Below are positions 7,375 to 15,423 of a stretch of 23,069 nucleotides of DNA, in pieces. Source of the DNA: Actinomycetes bacterium (GTDB lineage: Bacteria > Actinomycetota > Actinomycetes > Streptosporangiales > Streptosporangiaceae); the NCBI GenBank assembly GCA_023425615.1, contig JAFACJ010000967.1:1-23069 (forward strand), in the 5' to 3' direction. Both the position numbers and the translations under genes were made by a program. The notes beneath the pieces were generated by a model. It saw nothing but the letters and a program-made list of their open reading frames with translations. It ran no database searches and was not told the DNA's origin. The first letter of the stretch is position 1. Every line of letters starts with the position of its first letter.

Positions 7375-9617
7375 GCGGCACCGACAACGTCACCTTCGCC
7401 CAGCAGTCACCCGACCAGCCCCAGCCGTACAAGGAGCTGGGCATGAACGACGAGGAGTACCAGAAGGTACGCGACATCCTCGGCCGTCGGCCCACCGCCT
7501 CGGAGCTGGCCATCTACTCGGTCATGTGGTCCGAGCACTGCTCCTACAAGAGCTCCAAGATCTACCTGCGCCAGTTCGGCGAGAAGGCGCCCAAGACCGA
7601 GGCGCTGCTGGTCGGCATGGGGGAGAACGCCGGCGTCGTGGACGTCGGGCAGGGCTGGGCGGTGACCTTCAAGGTCGAGTCCCACAACCACCCGTGGTTC
7701 GTGGAGCCCTACCAGGGCGCGGCCACCGGTGTCGGCGGCATCGTCCGCGACATCATCTCCATGGGCGCCCGGCCGGTGGCGGTCATGGACTCGCTGCGGT
7801 TCGGCGCGGCCGACGCCCCCGACACCCGGCGTGTCCTGCCGGGCGTGGTCAGCGGCATCGGCGGCTACGGCAACTCCCTGGGCCTGCCCAACATCGGCGG
7901 CGAGACGGTCTTCGACCCCTGCTACCAGGACAACCCGCTGGTCAACGCGCTGTGCATCGGTGTGATGCGGCACGAGGACATCCACCGCGCCTCGGCGTCC
8001 GGGACCGGCAACAAGGTCATCCTGTACGGGGCCTACACCGGCCCCGACGGCATCGGCGGCGCCTCGGTGCTGGCGTCGGCGACGTTCGACGAGGAGTCGC
8101 AGGCCAAGCGCCCGTCGGTCCAGGTCGGCGACCCGTTCATGGAGAAGCTGCTCATCGAGTGCTCCCTTGAGCTGTTCCAGCGCGGCCTCGTCGTCGGCAT
8201 CCAGGACCTCGGCGCGGCCGGTGTGTCCTGCGCCACGACCGAGCTCGCCGCCGGGGGCTCCGGCGGCATGCGCGTCGAGCTGGACCGTGTCCCGCTGCGC
8301 GACCCCAACCTGCGGCCTGAGGAGATCCTCATGAGCGAGTCGCAGGAACGCATGATGGCGGTCGTCACCCCGGAGAACACCGACGAGTTCATGGCCGTCT
8401 GCGCCCGCTACGAGGTGCCGGCCACGGTCATCGGCGAGGTCACCGACACCGGCCGCCTGGTGATGACCTGGCACGGCGAGACGATCGTCGACCTCCCGCC
8501 GCGCACCGCCGCCCACGACGGGCCCGTCTACGAGCGCCCCGTCTCGGTGCCCGCCGACCAGGGCCAGCTCCAGGCCGACTCACCGGGGCGGCTGCCCCGC
8601 CCGTCGACCCGCGACGAGCTGCGCAAGACGGTGCTGTGGCTGGCGGGTTCCCCGAACCTGGCGTCCAAGGAATGGGTGACGTCCCAGTACGACCGGTACG
8701 TCCTGGGCAACACCGTGCTGGCGCAGCCGGAGAACGCCGGTGTCGTCCGGCTGGACGACGAGTCGGGGCTCGGCGTCGCGCTGGCCCTGGACGGCAACGG
8801 GCGCTACACCCGCCTCGACCCGTACGCGGGCGCCCAGCTCGCCCTGTCGGAGGCGTACCGCAACGTCGCGGCGACCGGCGCCCAGCCGCTGGCCGTCACC
8901 AACTGCCTGAACTTCGGCTCCCCCGAGGATCCGGGCGTCATGTGGCAGTTCGCCCAGGCGACCGCCGGGCTCGCCGACGCCTGCCAGGCCCTCGGCATCC
9001 CGGTGACCGGCGGCAACGTCAGCTTCTACAACCAGACGGGCAGCACCCCGATCAACCCGACACCGGTGATCGGCGTCCTCGGCGTCCACGCCGACGTCCG
9101 CCGCCGCACCGCGATGGCGTTCGCCGCCGAGGGCCACAAGGTCGTCCTGCTGGGCACCACCCGCGAGGAGTTCGGCGGCTCGGAGTGGGCGCACGTCATG
9201 TACGGCCACCTCGGCGGCCTCCCCCCGCAGGTGGACCTGCGCGCGGAGGCGGCGCTCGGCTCGGTCCTCATCACCGCGGCCCAGGAGACCCTCCTGTCGG
9301 GCGCCCACGACCTGTCCGACGGCGGCCTCTCCCAGGCCCTGGTGGAGGCGTCGCTCCGCGGCGGTCTCGGTGTCCGTGTGGCGCTCCAGGGCGACCCGTT
9401 CGTGGAGCTGTTCTCCGAGTCCGTGGCCCGCGCCGTCGTGGCGGTCCGCCCCGAGGCCGAGGCGCGCTTCGTGGACATCTGCACCCAGGCGGGCGTCCCC
9501 TTCACCACCATCGGCGTGGTCGGCGGCGACTCCCTCACCCTGGACGGGGTCTTCACGATCCCCCTGCACGAGCTGCGTGAGGCGCACACCCGCACCATCC
9601 CGAACATCATGGCCTGA
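7371..9617 (+). CDS. purL: Phosphoribosylformylglycinamidine synthase subunit PurL
   Basis: The 748-residue small-type PurL carries the ATP-dependent synthase activity of FGAM synthetase and needs PurS and PurQ in trans. Its length and lack of an attached glutaminase domain fit the PurSQL system. Conserved segments are [20 protein letters not shown] (44-63), the ATP/Mg region [19 protein letters not shown] starting at 102, and [17 protein letters not shown]. The second AIR-synthase-like half has [24 protein letters not shown] and [10 protein letters not shown]. The start overlaps the purQ stop by four bases. A strong hairpin 14 bases after the stop should end the transcript. Confidence 0.95.
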   Translation: MSGTDNVTFAQQSPDQPQPYKELGMNDEEYQKVRDILGRRPTASELAIYSVMWSEHCSYKSSKIYLRQFGEKAPKTEALLVGMGENAGVVDVGQGWAVTFKVESHNHPWFVEPYQGAATGVGGIVRDIISMGARPVAVMDSLRFGAADAPDTRRVLPGVVSGIGGYGNSLGLPNIGGETVFDPCYQDNPLVNALCIGVMRHEDIHRASASGTGNKVILYGAYTGPDGIGGASVLASATFDEESQAKRPSVQVGDPFMEKLLIECSLELFQRGLVVGIQDLGAAGVSCATTELAAGGSGGMRVELDRVPLRDPNLRPEEILMSESQERMMAVVTPENTDEFMAVCARYEVPATVIGEVTDTGRLVMTWHGETIVDLPPRTAAHDGPVYERPVSVPADQGQLQADSPGRLPRPSTRDELRKTVLWLAGSPNLASKEWVTSQYDRYVLGNTVLAQPENAGVVRLDDESGLGVALALDGNGRYTRLDPYAGAQLALSEAYRNVAATGAQPLAVTNCLNFGSPEDPGVMWQFAQATAGLADACQALGIPVTGGNVSFYNQTGSTPINPTPVIGVLGVHADVRRRTAMAFAAEGHKVVLLGTTREEFGGSEWAHVMYGHLGGLPPQVDLRAEAALGSVLITAAQETLLSGAHDLSDGGLSQALVEASLRGGLGVRVALQGDPFVELFSESVARAVVAVRPEAEARFVDICTQAGVPFTTIGVVGGDSLTLDGVFTIPLHELREAHTRTIPNIMA

Positions 9618-9631
9618 CGGCCTGAACGCGA

Positions 9632-9656
9632 CGGCCCGGGGGATCCCCCCGGGCCG
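9632..9656. terminator. Bidirectional terminator between purL and the convergent minus-strand genes
   Basis: CGGCCCGGGG pairs with CCCCGGGCCG around a short A/T-containing loop and is followed by TTCTCAGTTT. It sits between purL (plus) and the minus-strand reading frame that ends at 9660, so it can serve both directions. Confidence 0.75.
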
Positions 9657-9659
9657 TTC

Positions 9660-9767
9660 TCAGTTTCCGACGTCGTCCGGTCTCCGGGCGGCGAGGAAGC
9701 CGTCGATCTCGGCCTGCTGCCCGCTGTCGGAGTCCAAGGTGGGCTCGTACCTGACGGTGATGTCCAT
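9660..9767 (-). CDS. Possible 35-residue ORF downstream of the secreted protein gene
   Basis: An ATG-TGA frame encodes 35 residues (it begins MDITVRYEPTLDSDSGQQ and ends RRPDDVGN). The ATG lies nine bases after the stop of the upstream minus-strand gene, so it could be co-translated; only a weak GGGA precedes it. The frame fills the gap exactly up to the shared terminator and has G/C-rich third positions with an acidic, soluble composition. I do not recognise it. It may be chance, or a degenerate C-terminal fragment. Confidence 0.3.
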   Translation of the reverse strand: MDITVRYEPTLDSDSGQQAEIDGFLAARRPDDVGN

Positions 9768-9776
9768 GCCGTCCCG

Positions 9777-10685
9777 CTAGAACACCGAGATGTGCACGTG
9801 GTCGTAGTGGTTCTGGGTGATGCCGCCGCGGTCGGACATGGCCGACCAGCCGGGGCTGCGCATGTCGTAGATGCGCTGCTTCCAGATGATGTACTTGACG
9901 CCGTACTTGCTGGCGTTCTTGATGGTCCAGGCGGCCACCTCGTCGCCGTGCTGGACGCGCTCGGCGGTGGGCATCTGGCCCGCGGTGCTCTCCATGAAGT
10001 CGCAGGCGCGGCCCGAGCCGTGGTCGAGGGGGTCGCCGGAGCGCAGGCAGCCGATGACGGGGAAGGGCCGGAACTGCTCGAGGATCGCGTCGCGCAGGGT
10101 GACCATGCGGGAGGTCAGCCCGGTGTTGCCGATGATGGGCGTGGGGGCGAACCGCTCGATCTGCTTCTTGATGCTGTCCTTCTTGAGCTGGAGCTGCTTG
10201 ATCTTCGTCTCCAGCTTGGTGAGCTTCTGCTTGGCCTCCTTGGCCGCCTGGCTCTGGAGGTCGATCGTCTGCTGGATCTGGTTGGTGCGGTTGGCCTCGT
10301 TGCTGGACAGATGGCTGATGAGGGACATGCCCGACAGCAGGGACTGCGGATCGCCCTTCTGCATGACGGACAGGGTCGGGTCGATGCCGTTGGACATGTA
10401 CTGGCTGGAGGCCAGGCGCGAGACGACGTTGCGGGAGCGGTCGAGGTCCTCGGCCAGGTCCTTCTTGCGCTGCAGCGCCTGCTGCGCCTCCCGCCGGATG
10501 TCCTTCAGCTCCTCCAGTTCGCCGCCGAGCTCCTTGTCGAGGGAGTTGAGCTGGCGGGTGAGCTGGCGGAGCTTGGTGCTGTCGTTGGGCAGGGGGACGA
10601 CGGCACCGGAGGAGGGGACGGCGAGCACCAGCGCGCCGATGAGGGCGGCCAGTGCAGCTCCGGCGCGACGCCGCACTGATGTCAC
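9777..10685 (-). CDS. Secreted coiled-coil protein with M15-peptidase-like C-terminal domain
   Basis: This encodes 302 residues. GTG 10685 has AGGAG six bases upstream. A signal peptide is clear: RRR followed by a hydrophobic Ala/Leu stretch to about residue 28. Two coiled-coil stretches follow (about 35-90 and 130-180), separated by a Ser-rich hinge, as in NlpC/P60 and RipA-type cell-wall hydrolases. The C-terminal domain has DHGSGRACDF (221-230) and HYDHVHISV (293-301). The pattern H222, D229, H296/H298 resembles the zinc ligands of D-Ala-D-Ala (M15-like) peptidases. C213 and C228 could form a disulfide. This end matches the ARB-07466-like C-terminal domain as I remember it; activity is unproven. 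The likely role is at the cell wall. The kinase gene lies upstream behind its own terminator. Confidence 0.75.
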   Translation of the reverse strand: MTSVRRRAGAALAALIGALVLAVPSSGAVVPLPNDSTKLRQLTRQLNSLDKELGGELEELKDIRREAQQALQRKKDLAEDLDRSRNVVSRLASSQYMSNGIDPTLSVMQKGDPQSLLSGMSLISHLSSNEANRTNQIQQTIDLQSQAAKEAKQKLTKLETKIKQLQLKKDSIKKQIERFAPTPIIGNTGLTSRMVTLRDAILEQFRPFPVIGCLRSGDPLDHGSGRACDFMESTAGQMPTAERVQHGDEVAAWTIKNASKYGVKYIIWKQRIYDMRSPGWSAMSDRGGITQNHYDHVHISVF

Positions 10686-10785
10686 GGGGGTCTCCTCTCG
10701 TCCACTCCTGGCCCAGAGGGCGATCTCGCAAAGAGTAGCCCTAAAAGCAGCAAGGTGTTCTTTGTCATCTTGGGAGGTCACCGAA

Positions 10786-10827
10786 GGGGCGCGGATCAGT
10801 CTGCCGGAAGAACCGGCTCCGCGCCCC
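10786..10827 (-). terminator. Nested hairpin terminator of the kinase gene
   Basis: GGGGCGCGGA (10786-10795) pairs with TCCGCGCCCC (10818-10827), and an inner GCCGG/CCGGC stem (10803-10807 with 10813-10817) encloses AAGAA. It lies directly after the minus-strand stop at 10832. Confidence 0.6.
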
Positions 10828-10831
10828 CGCT

Positions 10832-12364
10832 TCAGGCGCGCTTGAGCGTCGCCTCGTAGTGCCGGTTGGTGCCGGGCATGACCCAGGAGTAGCGGAGGCT
10901 GCCGTCGCCGGGGTCGGTGACCGTGACGTCGCCGGGCGTGCACTGCCCTCCGGTGCGGGTGAAGGACATCTGGATCGTCTGGCCCGAGCCGCCGGTCCGG
11001 GCGAGCCTGCCGGTGCAGCGGCCCACGCCGATCTTGGCGGTCGCCTTCTGGGCGTCGGCGAAGGTCACCTCGATGCTGAACTGCACGCCCACCTGGTTGG
11101 TGGCGGTCCCGCGCCAGGTGCCGCTGAAGGCCTCCTCGCTTCCGGCGGGGGGCGCCTGGCTGGTCTGCGCGGCGGTGGGCTCGTCGTCGCCGGAGCCGCC
11201 CCACAGCACGGTGACCGCGATGATGGCGGCGACCACCGCGAGGACCAGCCCGCCGAGCAGCTTGACCATGCGCTGGTCCTGGCGGGCCGCGGCGGGCGTG
11301 CGGACGTCGACGGACGGCGGGCCGTTCCACACGGACGTCATGTTGGGCAGGGGCTCGGGGTCGGGCCACTGCTCGCGGTCGGGGGCGGGCGGCAGGTAGG
11401 GGCCGGAGAACGGGGCGGCGGGCGGCGCGGCGTCGCCGGAGCCCTGGGTCAGGGCGGCGGTCTCCAGGGCGGGGACGGCGGCGGTCTCCGATGACCACGG
11501 GTCGGGGGGCAGCGGCGCCATCAGCAGGTTCTGCGCCTCGGTCTGCTGCGAGGCGGGCAGCGGCAGCCCGCGGCGCAGCAGGGTCTGCAGGACCATCTCG
11601 GCGGTGGGGCGCCGGAACGGGTCCTTGTTCAGCGCCATGATGACCATGTCGCGGACGGAGTCGGGCAGCCGGTGCAGTTCGGGTTCGCCCTGCAGGATCC
11701 GGCCGGTGACGGCCTCGGCGGTGTCCTCACCGAACGGCGGCTTGCCGGAGGCGGCGTTGGCGACGATCGCGGCCCAGGCCCACAGGTCGCTGCCGGGTCC
11801 AGGGGCGCCGCCGTTCAACTGCTCGGGGGCCTGGAAGGAGGGGATGCCGGGTTCGGGCGGCAGCCCGCCCGCGGCCAGGGAGCGTGCCACGCCGACGTCG
11901 GTCAGGACGGGCCCGTCGTGCGCGATGAGGACGTTGGTGGGCTTGAGGTCGAGGTGGGTCACACCCGCCTTGTGCAACTGGGCGAGGGCGAGCACGATGC
12001 CGATGGCAAGGCGCTCCACGGTGGTGCGGTCGCCGCGCCCGCTCTGCACCAGCATCTGCTGGAGGGATGGGCCGACCACCAGGTCGGTCACCAGGAAGGG
12101 CCAGTCGCCGGCCACGTCGGCGCTGATGGGGCGGGCGGTGCGGCTGCCGCTGACCCGCTGCGCTGCCATCGCCTCGCGCAGGAACTCAGCCCTGGCCTCG
12201 GGGTCGCCGGTGAGCCGCGTGTGCAGCAGTTTCACCGCGACGGGGGCGCCCTCGTGGAGGCCGCGGAACACCACTCCCCGGCGCCCCTCGCCGAGCCGCC
12301 CTTCCAGTTGATGGTCGCCGAGCCGGCCGGGGTCGCCGGGCTGCAGCGGCTGGACGTCGGACAT
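10832..12364 (-). CDS. Membrane-anchored Ser/Thr protein kinase with atypical catalytic motifs
   Basis: This encodes 510 residues. ATG 12364 follows GAGG at five bases. The cytoplasmic kinase domain (about 15-265) has a glycine loop LGEGRRG (24-30), the VAVK lysine K45, the catalytic loop HLDLKPTN (137-144), the metal motif DVG (156-158, usually DFG) and QAPEQL (178-183). HLD replaces HRD, so this is a non-RD kinase, and the activation segment lacks the TxT seen in PknB-type kinases. A Pro-rich linker leads to one membrane helix at 369-389 and an outside domain at about 412-510 with C450 and C475, a small beta-rich-looking sensor starting FSGTWRGTATNQ. It probably senses an envelope signal. 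It has no PASTA repeats. The divergent sterol-carrier-family gene starts 84 bases away. Confidence 0.85.
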   Translation of the reverse strand: MSDVQPLQPGDPGRLGDHQLEGRLGEGRRGVVFRGLHEGAPVAVKLLHTRLTGDPEARAEFLREAMAAQRVSGSRTARPISADVAGDWPFLVTDLVVGPSLQQMLVQSGRGDRTTVERLAIGIVLALAQLHKAGVTHLDLKPTNVLIAHDGPVLTDVGVARSLAAGGLPPEPGIPSFQAPEQLNGGAPGPGSDLWAWAAIVANAASGKPPFGEDTAEAVTGRILQGEPELHRLPDSVRDMVIMALNKDPFRRPTAEMVLQTLLRRGLPLPASQQTEAQNLLMAPLPPDPWSSETAAVPALETAALTQGSGDAAPPAAPFSGPYLPPAPDREQWPDPEPLPNMTSVWNGPPSVDVRTPAAARQDQRMVKLLGGLVLAVVAAIIAVTVLWGGSGDDEPTAAQTSQAPPAGSEEAFSGTWRGTATNQVGVQFSIEVTFADAQKATAKIGVGRCTGRLARTGGSGQTIQMSFTRTGGQCTPGDVTVTDPGDGSLRYSWVMPGTNRHYEATLKRA

Positions 12365-12388
12365 GGTCACCTCGAAAGATCGCACTCA

Positions 12389-12408
12389 ACCGGCATATTT
12401 CTACCGGT
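12389..12408. promoter_or_regulatory. Inverted repeat in the divergent kinase/sterol-carrier promoter region
   Basis: ACCGG (12389-12393) and CCGGT (12404-12408) flank an A/T-rich core (CATATTTCTA). The core could serve as a -10 box on either strand. The arms are short, so an operator role is speculative. Confidence 0.3.
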
Positions 12409-12448
12409 CCGCGCGTCCGCATGTAACGTCGTCCAGGTGAATCCCAGC

Positions 12449-12790
12449 ATGGAGGCGGTGTCCCGGACGCTGTCGGCGTACGCCGCGGGGGAACGGCCGG
12501 AACGCGCGGTGGAGAAGGCCGCCGTCAAGCATCTTCTCGGACTTCTCACCCAGAAGGCACCCGGAAAATCAGTAGAGGTAAGAATTCCTCCCTACGCGGC
12601 GGTCCAGTGCGTCGAGGGCGTCCACCACACCAGGGGCACCCCGCCGAACGTCGTGGAGACCGACGCCCGCACGTTCGTCGAACTGGCGACGGGGCGGCTG
12701 GCCTGGTCGGATACGGTCGCCGACGGTAGGATCCGCGCGACGGGGAACAGGTCCGACCTGAGGGATCTCCTCCCTTTGATCACCCCTTGA
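12449..12790 (+). CDS. Sterol carrier family protein (SCP-like, function unknown)
   Basis: This encodes 113 residues. ATG 12449 has a good ribosome site, AGGTGA (12435-12440), eight bases upstream. GTG 12437 lies inside that site and would add four residues. The core IPPYAAVQCVEGVHHTRGTPPN followed by VVETDARTFVELATGRLAWS is the signature of a small actinobacterial protein annotated as sterol carrier family and, from memory, found near purF. The C-terminal RIRATGNRSDLRDLLPL resembles the end of SCP2-type lipid-binding domains. No lipid ligand is known for this family. It is followed after 67 bases by the LamG-like gene on the same strand. Confidence 0.8.
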   Translation: MEAVSRTLSAYAAGERPERAVEKAAVKHLLGLLTQKAPGKSVEVRIPPYAAVQCVEGVHHTRGTPPNVVETDARTFVELATGRLAWSDTVADGRIRATGNRSDLRDLLPLITP

Positions 12791-12857
12791 GATTCTCTTT
12801 CGCGTCGCCGGGTAATTGGGTCTTGCCAGAATCCGCCGACGAGTGGACGGTGCAGAC

Positions 12858-13514
12858 ATGCTCGCCGCGCACTGGACGTTCGAAGAAGACACCATCCAGC
12901 GAACGGACCGGGTGGACCGCCTGGCCCTGGACGTGACGGGCGCCCACCTGCCCGCCGTCCTCGACCCGGCGGTGGGCCTGGTCCCCGCCAGAAGGGGCCG
13001 CGCGCTGGCCTTCCACGGCGGCGACCGCGCCGTCATCCCCGCCGCGCCCCAACTCGAACTCGACCAGCTCTTCGGATTCGGCGTCGCCTTCCTGCTGCGC
13101 CTCGGCGAACCGCCCACCGGCACCTGGCGCGGCGCGTTCTACAAGGCGGTGGGGCCCAAGGACGCCAGGGGCATGGGCTGCTGGCTCTACCCCGACGAGC
13201 AGCGCCTGCGCTTCCAGGTCTTCACCGTCAAGGGCGGCGCCGCGTACGCCGACACCGGCTCGCGGCTCCCCTCCGACCGCTGGGTCCACGTCGCGGTGGT
13301 CGTCGACCCCGAGGAGATCTACGTCTACCTCGACGGCGAACTCGACTGCGCCATGCGGCTGGACCGCCCGGTGGTCCCGCCGTCCGGGCAGATCTTCCTG
13401 GGCGCCGACCCCAGCGGCCTGGGATTCGTCGGGGAGATCGCCGACCTGCGGGTCTACTCCGCCGCCCTCACCGGCGAGGCGGTCGCCGCGCTGGTCAGTC
13501 CAGATCGGCCTTGA
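12858..13514 (+). CDS. LamG/concanavalin-like domain protein without signal peptide
   Basis: This encodes 218 residues from ATG 12858; TTG 12816 and GTG 12843 are longer alternatives, none with a strong ribosome site. Almost the whole protein is one LamG-type jelly-roll: an N-terminal HWTFEED strand, GRALAFHGGDRAVIP, then SDRWVHVAVVVDPEEIYVYLDGEL, and the closing FVGEIADLRVYSAALTGEAV. This is the canonical LamG_3 layout. No signal peptide, membrane helix or catalytic domain is visible, which is unusual because LamG modules are mostly secreted. The end overlaps the convergent DUF4190-type gene by 20 bases. The ligand and role are unknown. Confidence 0.75.
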   Translation: MLAAHWTFEEDTIQRTDRVDRLALDVTGAHLPAVLDPAVGLVPARRGRALAFHGGDRAVIPAAPQLELDQLFGFGVAFLLRLGEPPTGTWRGAFYKAVGPKDARGMGCWLYPDEQRLRFQVFTVKGGAAYADTGSRLPSDRWVHVAVVVDPEEIYVYLDGELDCAMRLDRPVVPPSGQIFLGADPSGLGFVGEIADLRVYSAALTGEAVAALVSPDRP

Positions 13515-13851
13515 GCAGCGGGAACCTGTCGTCCAGGCAGTGCGAGCGCTCCAGCCTGCTGCTGTACTGGCCGGCGCACTGCACGGCCTGGCGGCCGAAC
13601 CACACCAGGGTGCCCACCGCCACCACCAGGGTGAGGACGGAGACCGCGATGCCCGCGTAGCCCAGGTTCCGGCCCTGGTTGCGGTGCACCGCGTACACGC
13701 CGGTGGCGATGCCGGCGACGGCCAGCAGCATGCCAAGACCGCACATCCAGAAAGTGAGGAATCCAACGATCCCCAGGCTCAGGGCGGACACGCCCGGCCC
13801 GCGGGGCTCCTGGGAAACCACGAGTCTGCTGGGGTAACGGGGCGACGCCAT
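13495..13851 (-). CDS. DUF4190-like small membrane protein
   Basis: This encodes 118 residues from ATG 13851. After a short polar N terminus come two hydrophobic segments, about 22-52 (SALSLGIVGFLTFWMCGLGMLL and beyond) and 64-86, separated by the VYAVHRNQGRNLGYAG loop. That G-x-x-L-x-x-x-A-I-x-x-G layout is typical of DUF4190. C92 and C105 lie in the tail. No ribosome site precedes the ATG, so it may be leaderless (AAATCT lies six bases upstream). It is divergent to purF across 94 bases and overlaps the LamG gene at its 3' end. The function is unknown. Confidence 0.75.
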   Translation of the reverse strand: MASPRYPSRLVVSQEPRGPGVSALSLGIVGFLTFWMCGLGMLLAVAGIATGVYAVHRNQGRNLGYAGIAVSVLTLVVAVGTLVWFGRQAVQCAGQYSSRLERSHCLDDRFPLLKADLD

Positions 13852-13932
13852 GACCCCAGATTTCCCCTCACCACGCCGGTCACGCCGTCTTCACTGGCAA
13901 GGGTCGCTTAAAAAGCACCTGGTCCCTGACCC

Positions 13933-13946
13933 TAAACTGGACTCCG
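13933..13946 (+). promoter_or_regulatory. Likely purF -10 box and leaderless start
   Basis: TAAACT (13933-13938) matches the actinobacterial TANNNT box and lies seven bases before the purF GTG at 13946. The distance would put the first transcribed base at or next to the start codon. There is no ribosome site. A -35 box is not convincing. Confidence 0.5.
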
Positions 13947-15403
13947 TGTCGCGCTACGCCGATGGACGTCTGAGCCATGAGCTCGATCCCCACGACAAAG
14001 GTCCGCAGGACGCCTGCGGTGTCTTCGGGGTCTGGGTACCCCCGGACTCCGCGGCCATCGCGGAGGTCAGCAAGCTCGCCTACTTCGGCCTCTACGCCCT
14101 CCAGCACCGGGGCCAGGAGTCGGCCGGGATCGCGGTGAGCGACGGCGCCCGCATCGTCGTCTTCAAGGACATGGGCCTGGTCTCCCAGGTCTTCGACGAG
14201 TCGGTGCTCAGCACCCTGCGCGGCCATATGGCCATCGGGCACTGCCGCTACTCCACCACCGGCTCGCCCACCTGGGAGAACGCCCAGCCGACGTTCCGCT
14301 CCACCGACCGCGGATCGCTGGCGCTCACCCACAACGGCAACCTGATCAACACCCCCGAGCTCGCCGCCAGGCTGGAGCCGGGGCAGCTCACCGCCACCAC
14401 CGACACCGAGGTCCTCACCGCGCTGCTGGCCACCCGCGAGGGCGGCCCGCTCAAGGCGGCGCACGAGATCCTCCCGGTGACCCGCGGCGCCTTCTCACTG
14501 GTCTTCATGGACGAGCGCACCCTGTACGCGGCCCGCGACCCCGAGGGCATCCGGCCGCTGGTCCTGGGCCGGCTGGAGCGCGGCTGGGCGGTGGCCTCGG
14601 AGACGGCGGGCCTGGACATCGTCGGCGCCCAGTTCGTCCGCGAGGTCGAGCCAGGCGAGATCATCGCCATCGACGCCGACGGGGTGCGCTCGGAGCGCTT
14701 CGCCGAGCCGCGCCCCAAGGGCTGCGTCTTCGAGTACGTCTACATCGCCCGCCCCGACACCACGATCGCGGGCAGGTCCGTGCAGGCCACCCGGGTCGAG
14801 GTGGGGCGCCTCCTGGCCAAGGAGCACCCGGTCGAGGCCGACATGGTGATCCCCACCCCCGAGTCGGGAACCCCCGCCGCGATCGGCTACGCCGAGGCGT
14901 CGGGAATCCCCTACGGGCAGGGCTTCGTCAAGAACTCCTATGTCGGCAGGACGTTCATCCAGCCGTCCCAGACCCTGCGCCAGCTGGGCATCCGGCTCAA
15001 GCTCAACCCGCTGCGCGAGGCCGTCGCCGGCAAGCGCCTCGTCGTCGTCGACGACTCGATCGTGCGCGGCAACACCCAGCGGGCGATCGTGCGGATGCTG
15101 CGCGAGGCGGGGGCCAAGGAGGTGCACGTGCGCATCTCCAGTCCGCCGGTGCGCTGGCCGTGCTTCTACGGCATCGACTTCGCCACCCGGGCCGAGCTGA
15201 TCGCCGGGAACCTCAACGTCGAGGAGATCCGCCAGTCGCTGGGCGCCGACTCCCTGGGCTACATCTCGCTGGAAGGGCTGATCTCCGCGACCGACCAGCC
15301 CAAGGAACGGCTGTGCCGCGCCTGCTTCGACGGGGTCTACCCGATCCCGGTCGAGGAGTCGGCACGCGGCAAGCACGTCCTCGAACCAACGACCACCCGC
15401 TAA
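13946..15403 (+). CDS. purF: Amidophosphoribosyltransferase (first enzyme of purine synthesis)
   Basis: PurF makes 5-phosphoribosylamine from PRPP and glutamine. The 485-residue reading begins at GTG 13946, giving SRYADGRLSHELDPHDKGPQ before DACGVFGVW, typical of an actinobacterial propeptide that is removed to expose Cys24 as the N-terminal nucleophile. A longer frame to 13850 lacks support. The Ntn glutaminase domain includes ALQHRGQESAGI (51-62) and GHCRYSTTG. The PRPP loop VVVDDSIVRGNT is at 366-377. C260, C406, C457 and C460 match the 4Fe-4S ligands of the Bacillus-type enzyme. It is followed by purM after 20 bases, likely as one transcript. Confidence 0.95.
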   Translation: MSRYADGRLSHELDPHDKGPQDACGVFGVWVPPDSAAIAEVSKLAYFGLYALQHRGQESAGIAVSDGARIVVFKDMGLVSQVFDESVLSTLRGHMAIGHCRYSTTGSPTWENAQPTFRSTDRGSLALTHNGNLINTPELAARLEPGQLTATTDTEVLTALLATREGGPLKAAHEILPVTRGAFSLVFMDERTLYAARDPEGIRPLVLGRLERGWAVASETAGLDIVGAQFVREVEPGEIIAIDADGVRSERFAEPRPKGCVFEYVYIARPDTTIAGRSVQATRVEVGRLLAKEHPVEADMVIPTPESGTPAAIGYAEASGIPYGQGFVKNSYVGRTFIQPSQTLRQLGIRLKLNPLREAVAGKRLVVVDDSIVRGNTQRAIVRMLREAGAKEVHVRISSPPVRWPCFYGIDFATRAELIAGNLNVEEIRQSLGADSLGYISLEGLISATDQPKERLCRACFDGVYPIPVEESARGKHVLEPTTTR

Positions 15404-15423
15404 GGCCGTTAAGGAATCCCTGA

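Noticed and set aside
7407..9587. Two long minus-strand frames opposite purL
   Set aside because: They are antisense shadows of a fully conserved PurL; neither shows domains or ribosome sites.
13850..13945. 32-codon N-terminal extension of purF
   Set aside because: It would overlap the divergent DUF4190 start and the probable -10 box; the PurF propeptide is already of normal length from 13946.
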